From a virus, in the IMG/VR virus record IMGVR_UViG_3300006919_000045, positions 1 to 64,000 of that record: a DNA stretch of 64,000 bases; one strand, given 5' to 3'. The position numbers and the translations under genes were made by a program. The notes under the pieces were generated by a model. That model made no database searches. It was not told the DNA's origin and saw only the letters and a list, made by a program, of their open reading frames with translations. Of this stretch, positions 1 to 9,621 are shown piece by piece. Position 1 is the first letter of the stretch. The number at the start of each line of letters is the position of its first letter.

Positions 1-1224
1 AGAGGCTGTTGGAGCTGCTGGAGTACCTGTAAATGTTGGACTTGCTAAAGGTGCTTTTGCAGCTAAACTATTTGTAACCGTTGTAGAAAAGCTTGCATCA
101 TCATTAAGAGCTGCTGCAAGTTCGTTTAATGTATTTAGTGTTGCAGGCGCGGAATCTACAAGAGCAGAAACTTGAGTATCTACATAACTTTTGTTTGCGA
201 GTTCTATCCAGTTTCCGCCGTGTGCAAAGTATGCCGCTCCAGTTGCGTGAACGTGTGCAAACATACCATGATAAGTTGTAGCGCTAGGTAAATCAGAAAG
301 CGCTGAATACATATTTGCGAATAAAACTTTACCTGTTGTAATAAAATCATTGCTACCAATATCAATATCTGCATTTTTATGTGCTATGGTAGTAGGTACC
401 CCAGTTAAAGAGCTATAAGCGCCATTAAATAAAGCAGTATTTCCTGCAAGTGCAGTTGTAGCCGAAGTTCCTAGTGTAAGTGCATCAGTAATACCATACC
501 CTGCTATAGTAGTAGGCTTACCTGTAAGAGCACTAAATGCTCCGCTAAATAAAGCGGTGTTGCCAGCAAGTGCAGTTGTAGCCGAAGTTCCTAATGTAAG
601 TGCATCAGTAATACCATACCCTGCTATAGTAGTAGGCTTACCTGTAAGACTTGCAAAGGAGAATGTAGTATTTCCTGCAAGTGCAGTTGTAGCTGAAGTT
701 CCTAATGTGAGAGCATCAGTAATACCATATCCAGCTATAGTTGTAGGTTTACCAGAAAGACTTGCAAAAGTAATTCCCGCCCCTCCTGCCTGTAGTGCAC
801 CTCCAGAACCGCTTAGAGTTACTTGGTTAGCGCCTGTACCAATTTTTAGTTGAGGAAGAACTATAGAAGTTGCATCTGATTCAATTGTTATACTGCCTAA
901 GTGCAAACTACTTCCACTTAGATAAAGATCCCTAAACTTTTTACTGCTCGTACCTAAATCTCGAGTCGAATCAGCATCAGGAATAATATTTTGGGCTACA
1001 GAAGATAAATCTATAGGGTCAGCTGAAGCATCAATAAGAGTACGTATTTCAGCAGCAGTAATTCCAGAAGCCAGACTAGGAGTAGTACCATTACTTAATA
1101 TGGCAGGACTTTGACCCCCTCCGGTCTTCCATGCATTATCTGTAGAGTCATAGGTATAGATAACACCTGCAACATTTACAGTATCTCCATTGCTTGGACT
1201 ATTTGGAAAATTATATGCTGACAT
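1..1224 (-). CDS. Tail fibre protein, C-terminal part missing (cut by window edge)
   Basis: The frame is open from the ATG at 1224 down to base 1, so 408 codons are visible and the C-terminus lies outside the window. An AGGAG ribosome site precedes the start. The chain carries repeated GKPTTIAGYGITDAL units, the phage tail-fibre repeat (PF03406-like), and a module reading FAHVHATGAAYFAHGG that recurs in the fibre at 2687-5572. It is the last visible gene of a run of fibre genes. Seen: the repeats and shared modules. Inferred: a trimeric receptor-binding or side fibre. Confidence 0.8.
   Translation of the reverse strand, partial: MSAYNFPNSPSNGDTVNVAGVIYTYDSTDNAWKTGGGQSPAILSNGTTPSLASGITAAEIRTLIDASADPIDLSSVAQNIIPDADSTRDLGTSSKKFRDLYLSGSSLHLGSITIESDATSIVLPQLKIGTGANQVTLSGSGGALQAGGAGITFASLSGKPTTIAGYGITDALTLGTSATTALAGNTTFSFASLTGKPTTIAGYGITDALTLGTSATTALAGNTALFSGAFSALTGKPTTIAGYGITDALTLGTSATTALAGNTALFNGAYSSLTGVPTTIAHKNADIDIGSNDFITTGKVLFANMYSALSDLPSATTYHGMFAHVHATGAAYFAHGGNWIELANKSYVDTQVSALVDSAPATLNTLNELAAALNDDASFSTTVTNSLAAKAPLASPTFTGTPAAPTAS
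400..760 (-). repeat. Tandem repeats inside the partial fibre gene
   Basis: Three DNA copies encode the GYGITDA fibre repeat. The first two are offset by exactly 120 bases (compare 451 with 571) and are nearly identical; the third follows after about 111 bases. The high identity suggests recent duplication or gene conversion. Confidence 0.75.
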
Positions 1225-1238
1225 TATTTACTCCTACT

Positions 1239-2687
1239 TTAAAACGTAATGCTGCCATTGCCTGTGAAAGTATATACATAATATCCAGACCTACTACTAG
1301 TACTTAGACTATATGTACCTGTAATTGTATTTGCGGCATCTTGGGCAGCAATAATTACAATTCCATTGTTTCCTGCGGTTGAAACCAAACTACTATTATT
1401 CCAGATTCCCCCCTTGCCTCCATTACCTACTACACTAGCGCCCCCTCCTGTTCCATAAGAGCCCATACTCACATCATAGCCTCCTCCAGGACCGCCTCCT
1501 GCATAGTATGTTGCAACTCCAGTAATTGAAGATTGTTTTGCAGCTCCTCCATTACCTCCGGTACCTCCAGAAGCTGCACCGTCCGCACCTACACCCCCGG
1601 CTCCACCACCGCCACCGGCCCCTTGGTTAGAGTTATCATTTCCGCCGTTATTACCAAAACCTTTTCCACTATATGAAGCCTGTAATCCTAACCCTGGGCC
1701 GTCTGAAGCTCGACCAGCGCCGCCGCCGGAGCCTCCATTTAAAGCAGTTGATAAATCACTGCCAGTAAAGTTACCTACACCACCGCCACCACCGCCTCCC
1801 GTAGCAACATAAATATCAGACCCTCCAGTAGCAAAAGTACTATTACCACCTCTTGACCCAAGTGTATCCTGTGCTGTTGCAACTGCTCCTCCTGTTCCTA
1901 CTGTAATATTATATGTAGTGCCCGAAGAAAATACATATGAAGCATCTTCAACATATCCACCACCACCACCAGCACCGCCAGCAGAATGATTACCTCCTCC
2001 TCCGCCTGCAACCAGTAAAATTCCTGCAGTAACATCAAAGGTTAAACCAAAATCTACAAATCGAGTTGTAGTATTTGCTCCATCAGATGCACTTAATCTA
2101 GCTTTAAAGCTTCCAGCATGTGCTTGGTTATTACTTGCTGTAAAAGTATAAACTCCAGTACTTTGATTAATAGTAGTATCCGCCGATAATTGAGTAGGCC
2201 GTACATTACTTGCAGTTTTATATGCAATTCCATATTGAATATCAAAACCTTCTGGATCTTGAGCTACCATTGTAACTGTGCTAGTACTGCCGCCGGTTAG
2301 TGTTTGCTGAGAAGTCGGAGGCTCTGTTAAAATTACTGGAGATTCATCTCCGCTATCAATTCTATCCCATGAAGAGCCCTTTCGCACATACAAAGCATCT
2401 GTATCGTTTGCGTATGCTAAGTCTCCTTCGCTAGGGCTACCAGAAAATGCAGCAAAGTTTGCGTATACAGTTACTCCTGCACCTGACCCGCTACCAGACC
2501 CGCTACCAGAAGGATTTGTTTGCACCCACTGATTTGAAGAACCATCTTGATAATATACAAAAGTTTTTAATACGCTAGGATCAAACCATAAATCACCCGC
2601 ACTAGGACTAGTAGGTGCTGTTTCTGATACAGTTACAGAAGCTCCACCACTACCTGAAACATATCTTATACTTGAATAAGTTGCCAT
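1239..2687 (-). CDS. Glycine-rich tail fibre / adhesin
   Basis: 482 residues. The N-terminal part shares a GDLWFD...SNQWVQTNP module with the neighbouring 961-residue fibre, followed by a Ser-Gly linker. A middle part (about residues 115-220) looks like an Ig-like or cadherin-like domain. From about residue 225 there are many Gly-rich runs (GGGGGG, GGAGGGGG). Poly-glycine runs of this type form the receptor-binding sandwich of T-even-like adhesins such as S16 gp38; that parallel is inference. The ATG overlaps the stop of the upstream fibre gene by one base, which suggests translational coupling. Confidence 0.65.
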   Translation of the reverse strand: MATYSSIRYVSGSGGASVTVSETAPTSPSAGDLWFDPSVLKTFVYYQDGSSNQWVQTNPSGSGSGSGSGAGVTVYANFAAFSGSPSEGDLAYANDTDALYVRKGSSWDRIDSGDESPVILTEPPTSQQTLTGGSTSTVTMVAQDPEGFDIQYGIAYKTASNVRPTQLSADTTINQSTGVYTFTASNNQAHAGSFKARLSASDGANTTTRFVDFGLTFDVTAGILLVAGGGGGNHSAGGAGGGGGYVEDASYVFSSGTTYNITVGTGGAVATAQDTLGSRGGNSTFATGGSDIYVATGGGGGGGVGNFTGSDLSTALNGGSGGGAGRASDGPGLGLQASYSGKGFGNNGGNDNSNQGAGGGGGAGGVGADGAASGGTGGNGGAAKQSSITGVATYYAGGGPGGGYDVSMGSYGTGGGASVVGNGGKGGIWNNSSLVSTAGNNGIVIIAAQDAANTITGTYSLSTSSRSGYYVYTFTGNGSITF

Positions 2688-5572
2688 TATCGCTCCGTTA
2701 ATAACCAGCCTTGGGCTGCGTTATAGTATACCAATCCAAATGCAGCTCTAGCAGTAGATACTGTTAAGTCCTGCGCCGCTCCTTGAATTTTATGTCCGTT
2801 TCTTGCTATTGTAATACTATTTGTTCCGGCATTTCCTGTGCCATCTATAATTCTTACTTCGTCGCCTAATGTTGCACTTGTAGGCAAGGTTATAGTAACT
2901 GCACTAGAAGTATCTACTATTAGATTATTTCCTGCCACTGCTGTATAAGAACTAGTTTTTTCTGTCCAGGTTGCAGCAGCTCCACTATTTGATACCCAAT
3001 CATAGTCACTACCATTCCAGCTTAGTACTTCTCCAGTTGCGGCAGTACTTTTATTTAAGTGAGTATCTACAGACGCATCATTGTAACCACCTGCTGAAGA
3101 TATTTCTTGTTGTACAAAAGCGGTTGTTGCTATCTGTCCAGTATTTGTTCCGCTTGATGCAGTCGGAGCACTTGGCGTACCTGTAAAACTCGGTGAATTT
3201 GTAGAAGCTGCATCTGTTATTCCATAGCCAGATATAGTAGTTGGCTTTCCTGTAAGACTACTAAATGCTCCATCAAAACCGGCTGGTTCTATAGAACTTG
3301 GATTTGTTTGCACCCACTGGTTGGAAGTTCCATCAGCATAGTATACATAAAGTATTAGCTCACTTGAATCAAACCATAAGTCTCCTGCCGCCGGACTACT
3401 TGGAGCAGAAGTAGATACGGATACATTTGCACCGGCACTAAATCCTGAAATAGCGGTTTGAACAAATGCTGTAGTAGCAAGCTGTGTTGTATTCGTACCA
3501 CTTGTAGCAGTTGGACCTGCAGGAGTTCCTGTAAGAGCCGGGGAGGCCAACGGAGCAGCATCCGTAATACCATAGCCAGCAATAGTAGTGGGTCTTCCTG
3601 TGAGACTACTAAACGCCCCGTCAAAGGCATCAGTGATACCATAACCAGCAATAGTAGTTGGTTTATTGCTAAGAGCCGTAAAAGATCCACTAAATAATTC
3701 GCTATGGTTTGCTAAGCGTACCCAGCTACCTCCATGGGCAAAATATCCTGCTCCAGTAGCGTGTACATGGGCAAACATACCATGATATGTTGTAGCATTT
3801 GGAAGGTTGCTTGTATTGGCAAACATATTTGCAAAATATGCTTTTCCAGTTGTAATAAAATCATTACTACCAATATCTGCATCTGCACCTGTTGTAAGTG
3901 CGTCTGTAATACCATATCCTGCTACAGTTGTAGGTTTACCACTAATATTGGCAAAAGTTACTGTAGAGGGAGGAGTATAGCTAAATACTCCGGTTGAATT
4001 ATTATAAGACAATGCTCCTGTTCCGGAAGCAGAGTTTTGTGTTACACTTAAATCTGTAAGTGCAATTTTACTTGCAATCGCACCTGTTACAAATGCTGCT
4101 GTTGCGATTTGAGTTGTATTTGATCCCGCTGAAGCGGTAGGAGCTGTTGGAGTTCCTGTAAGAACAGGAGAAGCTAAAGGTGCTTTTGTTGCTAAGGTAT
4201 TTGTTAATGTTGTAGAAAAGTTTGCATCGTCCCCAAGAGCAGCAGCTAATTCATTTAAAGTATCTAAAGCTCCTGGAGCTGAGTCTATTACTGCATCAAC
4301 TTTTGATTGAATATGACTTTCTTGTACTTGCCATTCAGGTTTCCCAGAAACTGTTATTGTCATATGGGAAACATTTGAATTACTTATACCGCCGGAGTAG
4401 TATGTAAAACTTTTTACTTTCTTATCTAAAGCATTTCCAGAAGCTCTAGTTATACTTGTAGTATTTGCAGTCGCAGTAGTATTATCGTGATATGTTAAAG
4501 TGCCTAAAGTAGGCTGATTACTGCCTGTAGAGGAAAAAGCTTCTAGAAATACAGGAATACTGAATGTTATACTTCCAAAAGGAGTACCCGCAGATAGTTC
4601 TAATCTTGTATCTGTTGCTCCTGCGGCAGGAATAGTTACACTTGCTGAAGAAGACGAAACTAAACTACTATCCAGAGGAACTATTGAAGAACCTGGTGTA
4701 GCTTTATAAAATGCTCCTGCATTAGTATCAAGCCATACTTCATCTAATGCCAGTATTGTAGGAGCAGTTTCTTGAAAGTACAATTTTGCAGTTGCATCTA
4801 TTTCTGCATACGGAGTAAGCGCCGTATTTACAAATGCGGTTGTAGCAATTTGAGTAGTGTTTGTACCATTTGTCGCAGTAGGAGCTGTTGGAGTTCCTGT
4901 AAGAGCCGGGGAGGCCAACGGAGCAGCATCTGTAATTGCATACCCAGCAAGAGTAGTTGGTTTACCTGTTAAAGAGCTAAATGCACCATCAAAAGCATCA
5001 GTAATTCCGTAGCCTGCTATAGTAGTTGGTTTACCTGTTAAAGAGCTAAATGCACCGTCAAAAGCATCAGTGATACCATAACCCGAAATAGTCGTTGGCT
5101 TACCTGTTAAAGAACTAAATGCTCCATCAAAAGCATCAGTAATACCATAACCAGCAAGAGTGGTTGGTCGATTTTGGATTATTCCAAAAGTAACAGAAGT
5201 TAGAGCATCAGTAATACCATATCCTGCTACAGTTGTTGGCTTGCCTGTTACTTGAGCAAAAGATACCCCAGTAAGTGCATCAGTAATACCATATCCTGCT
5301 ACAGTTGTGGGCTTACCAGATAAGCTGTTAAAAGCTCCATCAAATGCGTCAGTAATACCATATCCAGCTATAGTGGTTGGAGTAGACGTTAGGTCAGAAA
5401 AAGCTTTTTCATACACAATATAGTCTAGATTTTGCCAACTATTTGTGCCGTCTCCAACTTTTATCTTTTTAGTATCTGTTTCTAAGCCGAGCTCGCCCGC
5501 ATTAAGAACAGTATTTGCAGTAGTCCATGCAGAGGCAGTGTCTCGTCTTAATTGTATTCTTGCTATTGCCAC
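2687..5572 (-). CDS. Large modular tail fibre with Mtd-like N-terminus
   Basis: 961 residues. The first 50 residues (IQLRRDTASAWTTAN, then VGDGTNSWQNLDY) match the N-terminal domain shared by Bordetella phage Mtd and many fibres. At least ten GYGITDA tail-fibre repeats follow, then SPALTGTPTAPTA units, an AHVHATGAGYFAHGG module and a C-terminal beta-rich domain (TAVAGNNLIVDTSS, ITIARNGHKIQG). The gene sits between two other fibres with one-base overlaps on both sides. Role: host recognition at the tail or as a side fibre. No reverse transcriptase is seen nearby, so Mtd-style diversification is not supported. Confidence 0.8.
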   Translation of the reverse strand: MAIARIQLRRDTASAWTTANTVLNAGELGLETDTKKIKVGDGTNSWQNLDYIVYEKAFSDLTSTPTTIAGYGITDAFDGAFNSLSGKPTTVAGYGITDALTGVSFAQVTGKPTTVAGYGITDALTSVTFGIIQNRPTTLAGYGITDAFDGAFSSLTGKPTTISGYGITDAFDGAFSSLTGKPTTIAGYGITDAFDGAFSSLTGKPTTLAGYAITDAAPLASPALTGTPTAPTATNGTNTTQIATTAFVNTALTPYAEIDATAKLYFQETAPTILALDEVWLDTNAGAFYKATPGSSIVPLDSSLVSSSSASVTIPAAGATDTRLELSAGTPFGSITFSIPVFLEAFSSTGSNQPTLGTLTYHDNTTATANTTSITRASGNALDKKVKSFTYYSGGISNSNVSHMTITVSGKPEWQVQESHIQSKVDAVIDSAPGALDTLNELAAALGDDANFSTTLTNTLATKAPLASPVLTGTPTAPTASAGSNTTQIATAAFVTGAIASKIALTDLSVTQNSASGTGALSYNNSTGVFSYTPPSTVTFANISGKPTTVAGYGITDALTTGADADIGSNDFITTGKAYFANMFANTSNLPNATTYHGMFAHVHATGAGYFAHGGSWVRLANHSELFSGSFTALSNKPTTIAGYGITDAFDGAFSSLTGRPTTIAGYGITDAAPLASPALTGTPAGPTATSGTNTTQLATTAFVQTAISGFSAGANVSVSTSAPSSPAAGDLWFDSSELILYVYYADGTSNQWVQTNPSSIEPAGFDGAFSSLTGKPTTISGYGITDAASTNSPSFTGTPSAPTASSGTNTGQIATTAFVQQEISSAGGYNDASVDTHLNKSTAATGEVLSWNGSDYDWVSNSGAAATWTEKTSSYTAVAGNNLIVDTSSAVTITLPTSATLGDEVRIIDGTGNAGTNSITIARNGHKIQGAAQDLTVSTARAAFGLVYYNAAQGWLLTER
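4860..5380 (-). repeat. Tandem fibre-repeat DNA array
   Basis: Consecutive near-identical units of roughly 60-70 bases encode GKPTTIAGYGITDAFDGAF-type repeats. Variation among copies is mostly synonymous, which marks an expanding and recombining array. Confidence 0.7.
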
Positions 5573-7506
5573 TATGCACTGCCCCCGTCTAGTATTATCT
5601 GGATAGAAGTTGCCGCTGTTGTAGCTGTACCTCCATCCACTATAAAGTCTATTCCTGCACCCCCGCCTCCGCCTACTAGTCCATTTTCAAATCTTGATGT
5701 AGTAGAATTATATACGATCCCATGTCCATTTAAAGGATTATTTATAACAACATCTGATAATGTATTTAATGGGGTAGCTGCAATTTTATTTGCAACATAT
5801 GCGGTTGTTGCAATTTGTGTACTTTCTTCGCTTGTACCTGCCGTTGTAGCAGTGGGTGTTCCTGTAAGATTTGCGTTGTGCTGACTTGGAGCAGTTGCTG
5901 CAATTTTACTTGTTACATATGCTGTTGTAGCAATTTGTGTGGAAGGGTTATCGCCTACTCCTGCAGTAGGTGCTGTTGGAGTACCTGTTAACGCAGGACT
6001 TGCTTTTTCAGCAAAAATTCCTAAATTTGGAGGAGTAAAAGAAAACACTCCTGTTGCAGCATTATAGCTCAATCCACCATTAGAACTAGCTGCTAGTGTA
6101 GAAATAGAAAAATCTGACAAACTTACTTTATCTTGATTTAGTACATATGGATCAATTGGTGTACTAAATAAAAATAACTCTGTTGTACTTGTTGCTATTC
6201 CTACCTTTTTTGTTGTACTTGAGGCTGTTTCTGTTAAAACTCCGCCAGTAGTTATATGATAAACAGCATTTGCAGTTAAATTACTAAAACCTGTTACAGG
6301 GCCATGTACAATTACAAATCCACTACCATTCGATTCGATTCGGGCTTCTGTAAATCCTATAAAAGAGTTTAAATTTCCGCTTACTACATCTACTAGTTCG
6401 CCATTTGAATCTAAACATACTGGAGTTCTTGCAGATATTACTGTACCGGCTGAAGCAAAAGTACCTCTTAATTTATTATATCCTGTAGCTTTTGAGATTT
6501 TCTCATCTAGTACAGTCGAAAAAATTCCACTAGAGATAACATTTTCTGCATCTCCAATCGAAGTACCGTCTGGAAGATTTACGCCTCCATTTGTATTACC
6601 AGAAATAGAATCATCCCCAATAAACAGAGTATTGATTGCGAGCCTACCAGTATTTGCAAATATTGTTCCAAAAGGCTGTGTAGCGCTTCCTATATTTTGT
6701 TGATCTGTTTTTGGAAGAATGTCTCCCTTTATATAAATATCGTTAAATTCTTTTCCAGAGGCTCCTAAATCAAGAAGTACACTTCCACTTGTAGGAACAA
6801 TACTAACTGAAGTATTTTGTAATTCCGTTCTAATTTTTTGCGCCGTGTACAGCGTTGTTGCAATTTTTGTACTTTCATCCGTCAAAATTGGATTTGTTGT
6901 CATTGACGGAGACCCTGTAAAAATAGGGCTATTTGAAGGTGCTACAGTATTTCTACTAAGTATTGATTTCGAACTCTGTGCAGGTAGATCTGGAAAATGA
7001 TCAAAACTTGCAGGAATATTTCCGTTAGTTGTAAAAGAAGGCCCCGCTTTCGGGGCTAAAGTATTAATTGCAGCAATTAAGTTTGTTTTTGTCGAAGTTG
7101 TCAGTGCTGCAAGACTTGTACTTTCATTTGCGCCAGGAGCCGCTGTTCCTCCCAGTTGCTTTTCTAGTGTAAATACACGAGAAACAGCTGCATTTAAGTT
7201 AATTGATGTATTTTTATGTATTCTTTGAAACTCAAACTCAGAGTCTAATATTGCTTGCTTTAAGTTTACAATATTACTATCAACTTCTTCAATGCTTAAA
7301 AGCTGATGTGATAATTTAGAGGAAACATCAGTAAGGTTTGTTGCTCCAAAAGTGTATTGCTGAAGTTTATTTTTAGTAACTACAGTTGTATTTTCACCAA
7401 TAGCACTTTCCCACAGGCCGATACTAGAATTATAATTCCAAGTAATACCGAACTCAGTGTGAGCCTGTCCGTTGGACGGGCCTGCAGGAAAGGTAGGTGA
7501 ACTCAT
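5572..7506 (-). CDS. Tail fibre protein with fibre repeats
   Basis: 644 residues. The N-terminus (SSPTFPAGPSNGQAHTEFGI) resembles the start of the partial fibre at 1-1224 and probably anchors to the tail. A helical segment (about residues 60-120) precedes repeats of SPALTGTPTAPTA...TQIATTAYV. A middle segment (about residues 330-410: FIGFTEARIESNGSGFVIVHG) resembles a fibre-shaft domain. Its stop overlaps the ATG of the next fibre by one base. The fibre role is supported by repeats and context; the receptor is unknown. Confidence 0.7.
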   Translation of the reverse strand: MSSPTFPAGPSNGQAHTEFGITWNYNSSIGLWESAIGENTTVVTKNKLQQYTFGATNLTDVSSKLSHQLLSIEEVDSNIVNLKQAILDSEFEFQRIHKNTSINLNAAVSRVFTLEKQLGGTAAPGANESTSLAALTTSTKTNLIAAINTLAPKAGPSFTTNGNIPASFDHFPDLPAQSSKSILSRNTVAPSNSPIFTGSPSMTTNPILTDESTKIATTLYTAQKIRTELQNTSVSIVPTSGSVLLDLGASGKEFNDIYIKGDILPKTDQQNIGSATQPFGTIFANTGRLAINTLFIGDDSISGNTNGGVNLPDGTSIGDAENVISSGIFSTVLDEKISKATGYNKLRGTFASAGTVISARTPVCLDSNGELVDVVSGNLNSFIGFTEARIESNGSGFVIVHGPVTGFSNLTANAVYHITTGGVLTETASSTTKKVGIATSTTELFLFSTPIDPYVLNQDKVSLSDFSISTLAASSNGGLSYNAATGVFSFTPPNLGIFAEKASPALTGTPTAPTAGVGDNPSTQIATTAYVTSKIAATAPSQHNANLTGTPTATTAGTSEESTQIATTAYVANKIAATPLNTLSDVVINNPLNGHGIVYNSTTSRFENGLVGGGGGAGIDFIVDGGTATTAATSIQIILDGGSA

Positions 7507-7516
7507 TTACGGTCTC

Positions 7517-9610
7517 TTATGAAACGCTGTTATCCGTAAGCTGAACAGACCAAGTAATCTGAAGGGTATCCGATACAGCTTTATTGATAGGATCAAAAGT
7601 AGTACGGCAAAGCATTGTTTGTGTAATCGGACCTTGAGTAAAGCCTCGAGCATTTGCAATAACTTTTTCGTTACCTCCAGTTAATACGTCTTTGATTTCT
7701 TGATGCTCAACATTTTTTCCAATAGCTAAAGGAACTGTTTGATTAGCACCTGTAATCGCAGTATTTTGATTAGCATCTCTAGCATCTTGATTTGCTTTAT
7801 TTGCAGGAGAGCTTCCAACCGTACGATTGAAAATATCAAAAATACCTACATCTTTCTTGTGATTATTAAAGATACCGGCTTCTGTAATCGGATAAACTCC
7901 ATCTTGAGGGGAGTTTATATGCGTATACGCAGCACCTCCTGTAGAATTAGCCATGCCTTCCTCAGTAAGAGGCAGGTAGTCTGTTTCAAGACGAGGATTG
8001 TGCTCTTTAAAAGTTCCAATATAAACAATTCTTTTGCCTACTTTCTTAGTTCCTGCTTGAGCATTTGCAGTATAAACATCATTTGAACTATAGTTAAGTA
8101 GATTAGCAGTTGGAATAGTATAATTTACAGCACTACCAACTTTTTGCAATCCACCAACTACACCGTAGTTATTCTCATTTTTTGGGTAACCTTCGGCTTG
8201 AGTTCCTGCATCTTCTACAATACTGCCACCAAGTTCAGAACCTTGGAAAATACCATCTACAGAAGTACCGAATTGCTCAAATACAGTTCCTAAAAGGAAA
8301 TTATCTTCTCCCTCTGCACGACCAGAAGGCTTATTCTCTGCAGTTCCCAAAAAGGGAAAACCTGCCCGAGTTGTTCCTGTAATTGGAACAGAATATCCTG
8401 TTAGAGTTGGAGTCTCTTGTCCCGCAGTATCAGTATAAGACGCAGCATTTGGAAAACTTGCTGCACTACTATCTGTATTGAACAGTCGAGGCCTTTCAAT
8501 TTGACGCTCATAAAAAGCTCCGATTCGACCCCTTTGAATACCCAGAAGACTTATATCATTTTCAAACGGAGCAGAGCCGCCGTTTGCTACAAGGAATGGG
8601 CCTCTACTAGATGATGCTGTAGCTGAAAATATACCTGCGCTTCCTCCGGTGATTCCATCAGGTTTACCATTTGCAGTTTTATCTCCGCCAAAATCCATAT
8701 GAACTCGCGTAGAGTCAAAAGTAGGATGCATTAATGCAGCAGTATTTAATCCAAGATCTGTTCTTTCTTCTGACTTATTTTTTAGGCGTCCAACATACTC
8801 TACATCTAAGAATAGAGTACCAGATGCACCAGCAGCGATTTGAGCAGCAATTGCAGTATTATTTTTAACAAGAGTTGCAGGATTAGTGCCTTTTGCATTA
8901 CCAAGCACGGCATCCAGCTTAATTGTAACCGCACCTGATAAAGTATTTCCATTTGCATCTTTACCACTAATAATTTCTTTTATGGTAAGCATACTGTCCG
9001 TTGGCTCTACTAGAGTGCCTCCTGCTGAGGTTCTTAATCCAACTACTCGAAGAGCATCTCCACCACGAAGAGTTCTAAAAGTTTTAATTTGATTGCTATT
9101 TGCACTTGTGCTATTAATAACAAAATAGCCTATACCGCCTACTTCTTGATAAACGGCGCCTCCTCCTGTAATAGCTGTTAAGTTAAGATCTTGTTCAATA
9201 GCATAATCTGTAGCAAGACTAGAATCTTTCATAAGCTGAACTCGACGGCCTCGCTCATTTTGCAGCATTCTATCAAAAGTTGCTGCTTCAGATGCTTTTT
9301 TCAGATCAAGAGTGCCAAAAGTTCTATCTTCATATAGATTTTGAACACTGTTGCTATCTCGAGTAGATGTAGTGGTATGAGTACCATTCTGACCTGCAGC
9401 ACCCACTCCGATGCCCATATGACTCATCATGCGTGGCATAATATGAGCTCCCGCCTTATCTTGATTATCATCAATCATGCGGCCAATCATATGTGCAATA
9501 CCATAATCAGTTACTTTATTGCGAATTGTTTTATGTTGCTTCACCTTGCCGTCCTTATCTCGAAGAACGAGGTTTACAACCCCCTTTAATCGACAATCGT
9601 CTTTATACAT
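7517..9610 (-). CDS. Structural tail / fibre-associated protein, function unknown
   Basis: 697 residues, not assigned to a named family with certainty. The C-terminal stretch (ITQTMLCRTTFDP...SDTLQITWSVQL) resembles the C-terminus of phage tail proteins that end in a TITW-type beta strand. An EAGIF/LCRTTF pattern supports this. The N-terminus is basic (CRLKGVVNLVLRDKDGKVKQH). It lies between a fibre gene and an uncharacterised coiled protein inside the tail-tip block. Likely a virion component near the distal tail. Confidence 0.55.
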   Translation of the reverse strand: MYKDDCRLKGVVNLVLRDKDGKVKQHKTIRNKVTDYGIAHMIGRMIDDNQDKAGAHIMPRMMSHMGIGVGAAGQNGTHTTTSTRDSNSVQNLYEDRTFGTLDLKKASEAATFDRMLQNERGRRVQLMKDSSLATDYAIEQDLNLTAITGGGAVYQEVGGIGYFVINSTSANSNQIKTFRTLRGGDALRVVGLRTSAGGTLVEPTDSMLTIKEIISGKDANGNTLSGAVTIKLDAVLGNAKGTNPATLVKNNTAIAAQIAAGASGTLFLDVEYVGRLKNKSEERTDLGLNTAALMHPTFDSTRVHMDFGGDKTANGKPDGITGGSAGIFSATASSSRGPFLVANGGSAPFENDISLLGIQRGRIGAFYERQIERPRLFNTDSSAASFPNAASYTDTAGQETPTLTGYSVPITGTTRAGFPFLGTAENKPSGRAEGEDNFLLGTVFEQFGTSVDGIFQGSELGGSIVEDAGTQAEGYPKNENNYGVVGGLQKVGSAVNYTIPTANLLNYSSNDVYTANAQAGTKKVGKRIVYIGTFKEHNPRLETDYLPLTEEGMANSTGGAAYTHINSPQDGVYPITEAGIFNNHKKDVGIFDIFNRTVGSSPANKANQDARDANQNTAITGANQTVPLAIGKNVEHQEIKDVLTGGNEKVIANARGFTQGPITQTMLCRTTFDPINKAVSDTLQITWSVQLTDNSVS

Positions 9611-9621
9611 TTAATTTCTCC

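Noticed and set aside
2687-5572. A diversity-generating retroelement, suggested by the Mtd-like N-terminus of the fibre.
   Set aside because: No reverse transcriptase and no template repeat are visible in the window. The same N-terminal domain is common in ordinary fibres.
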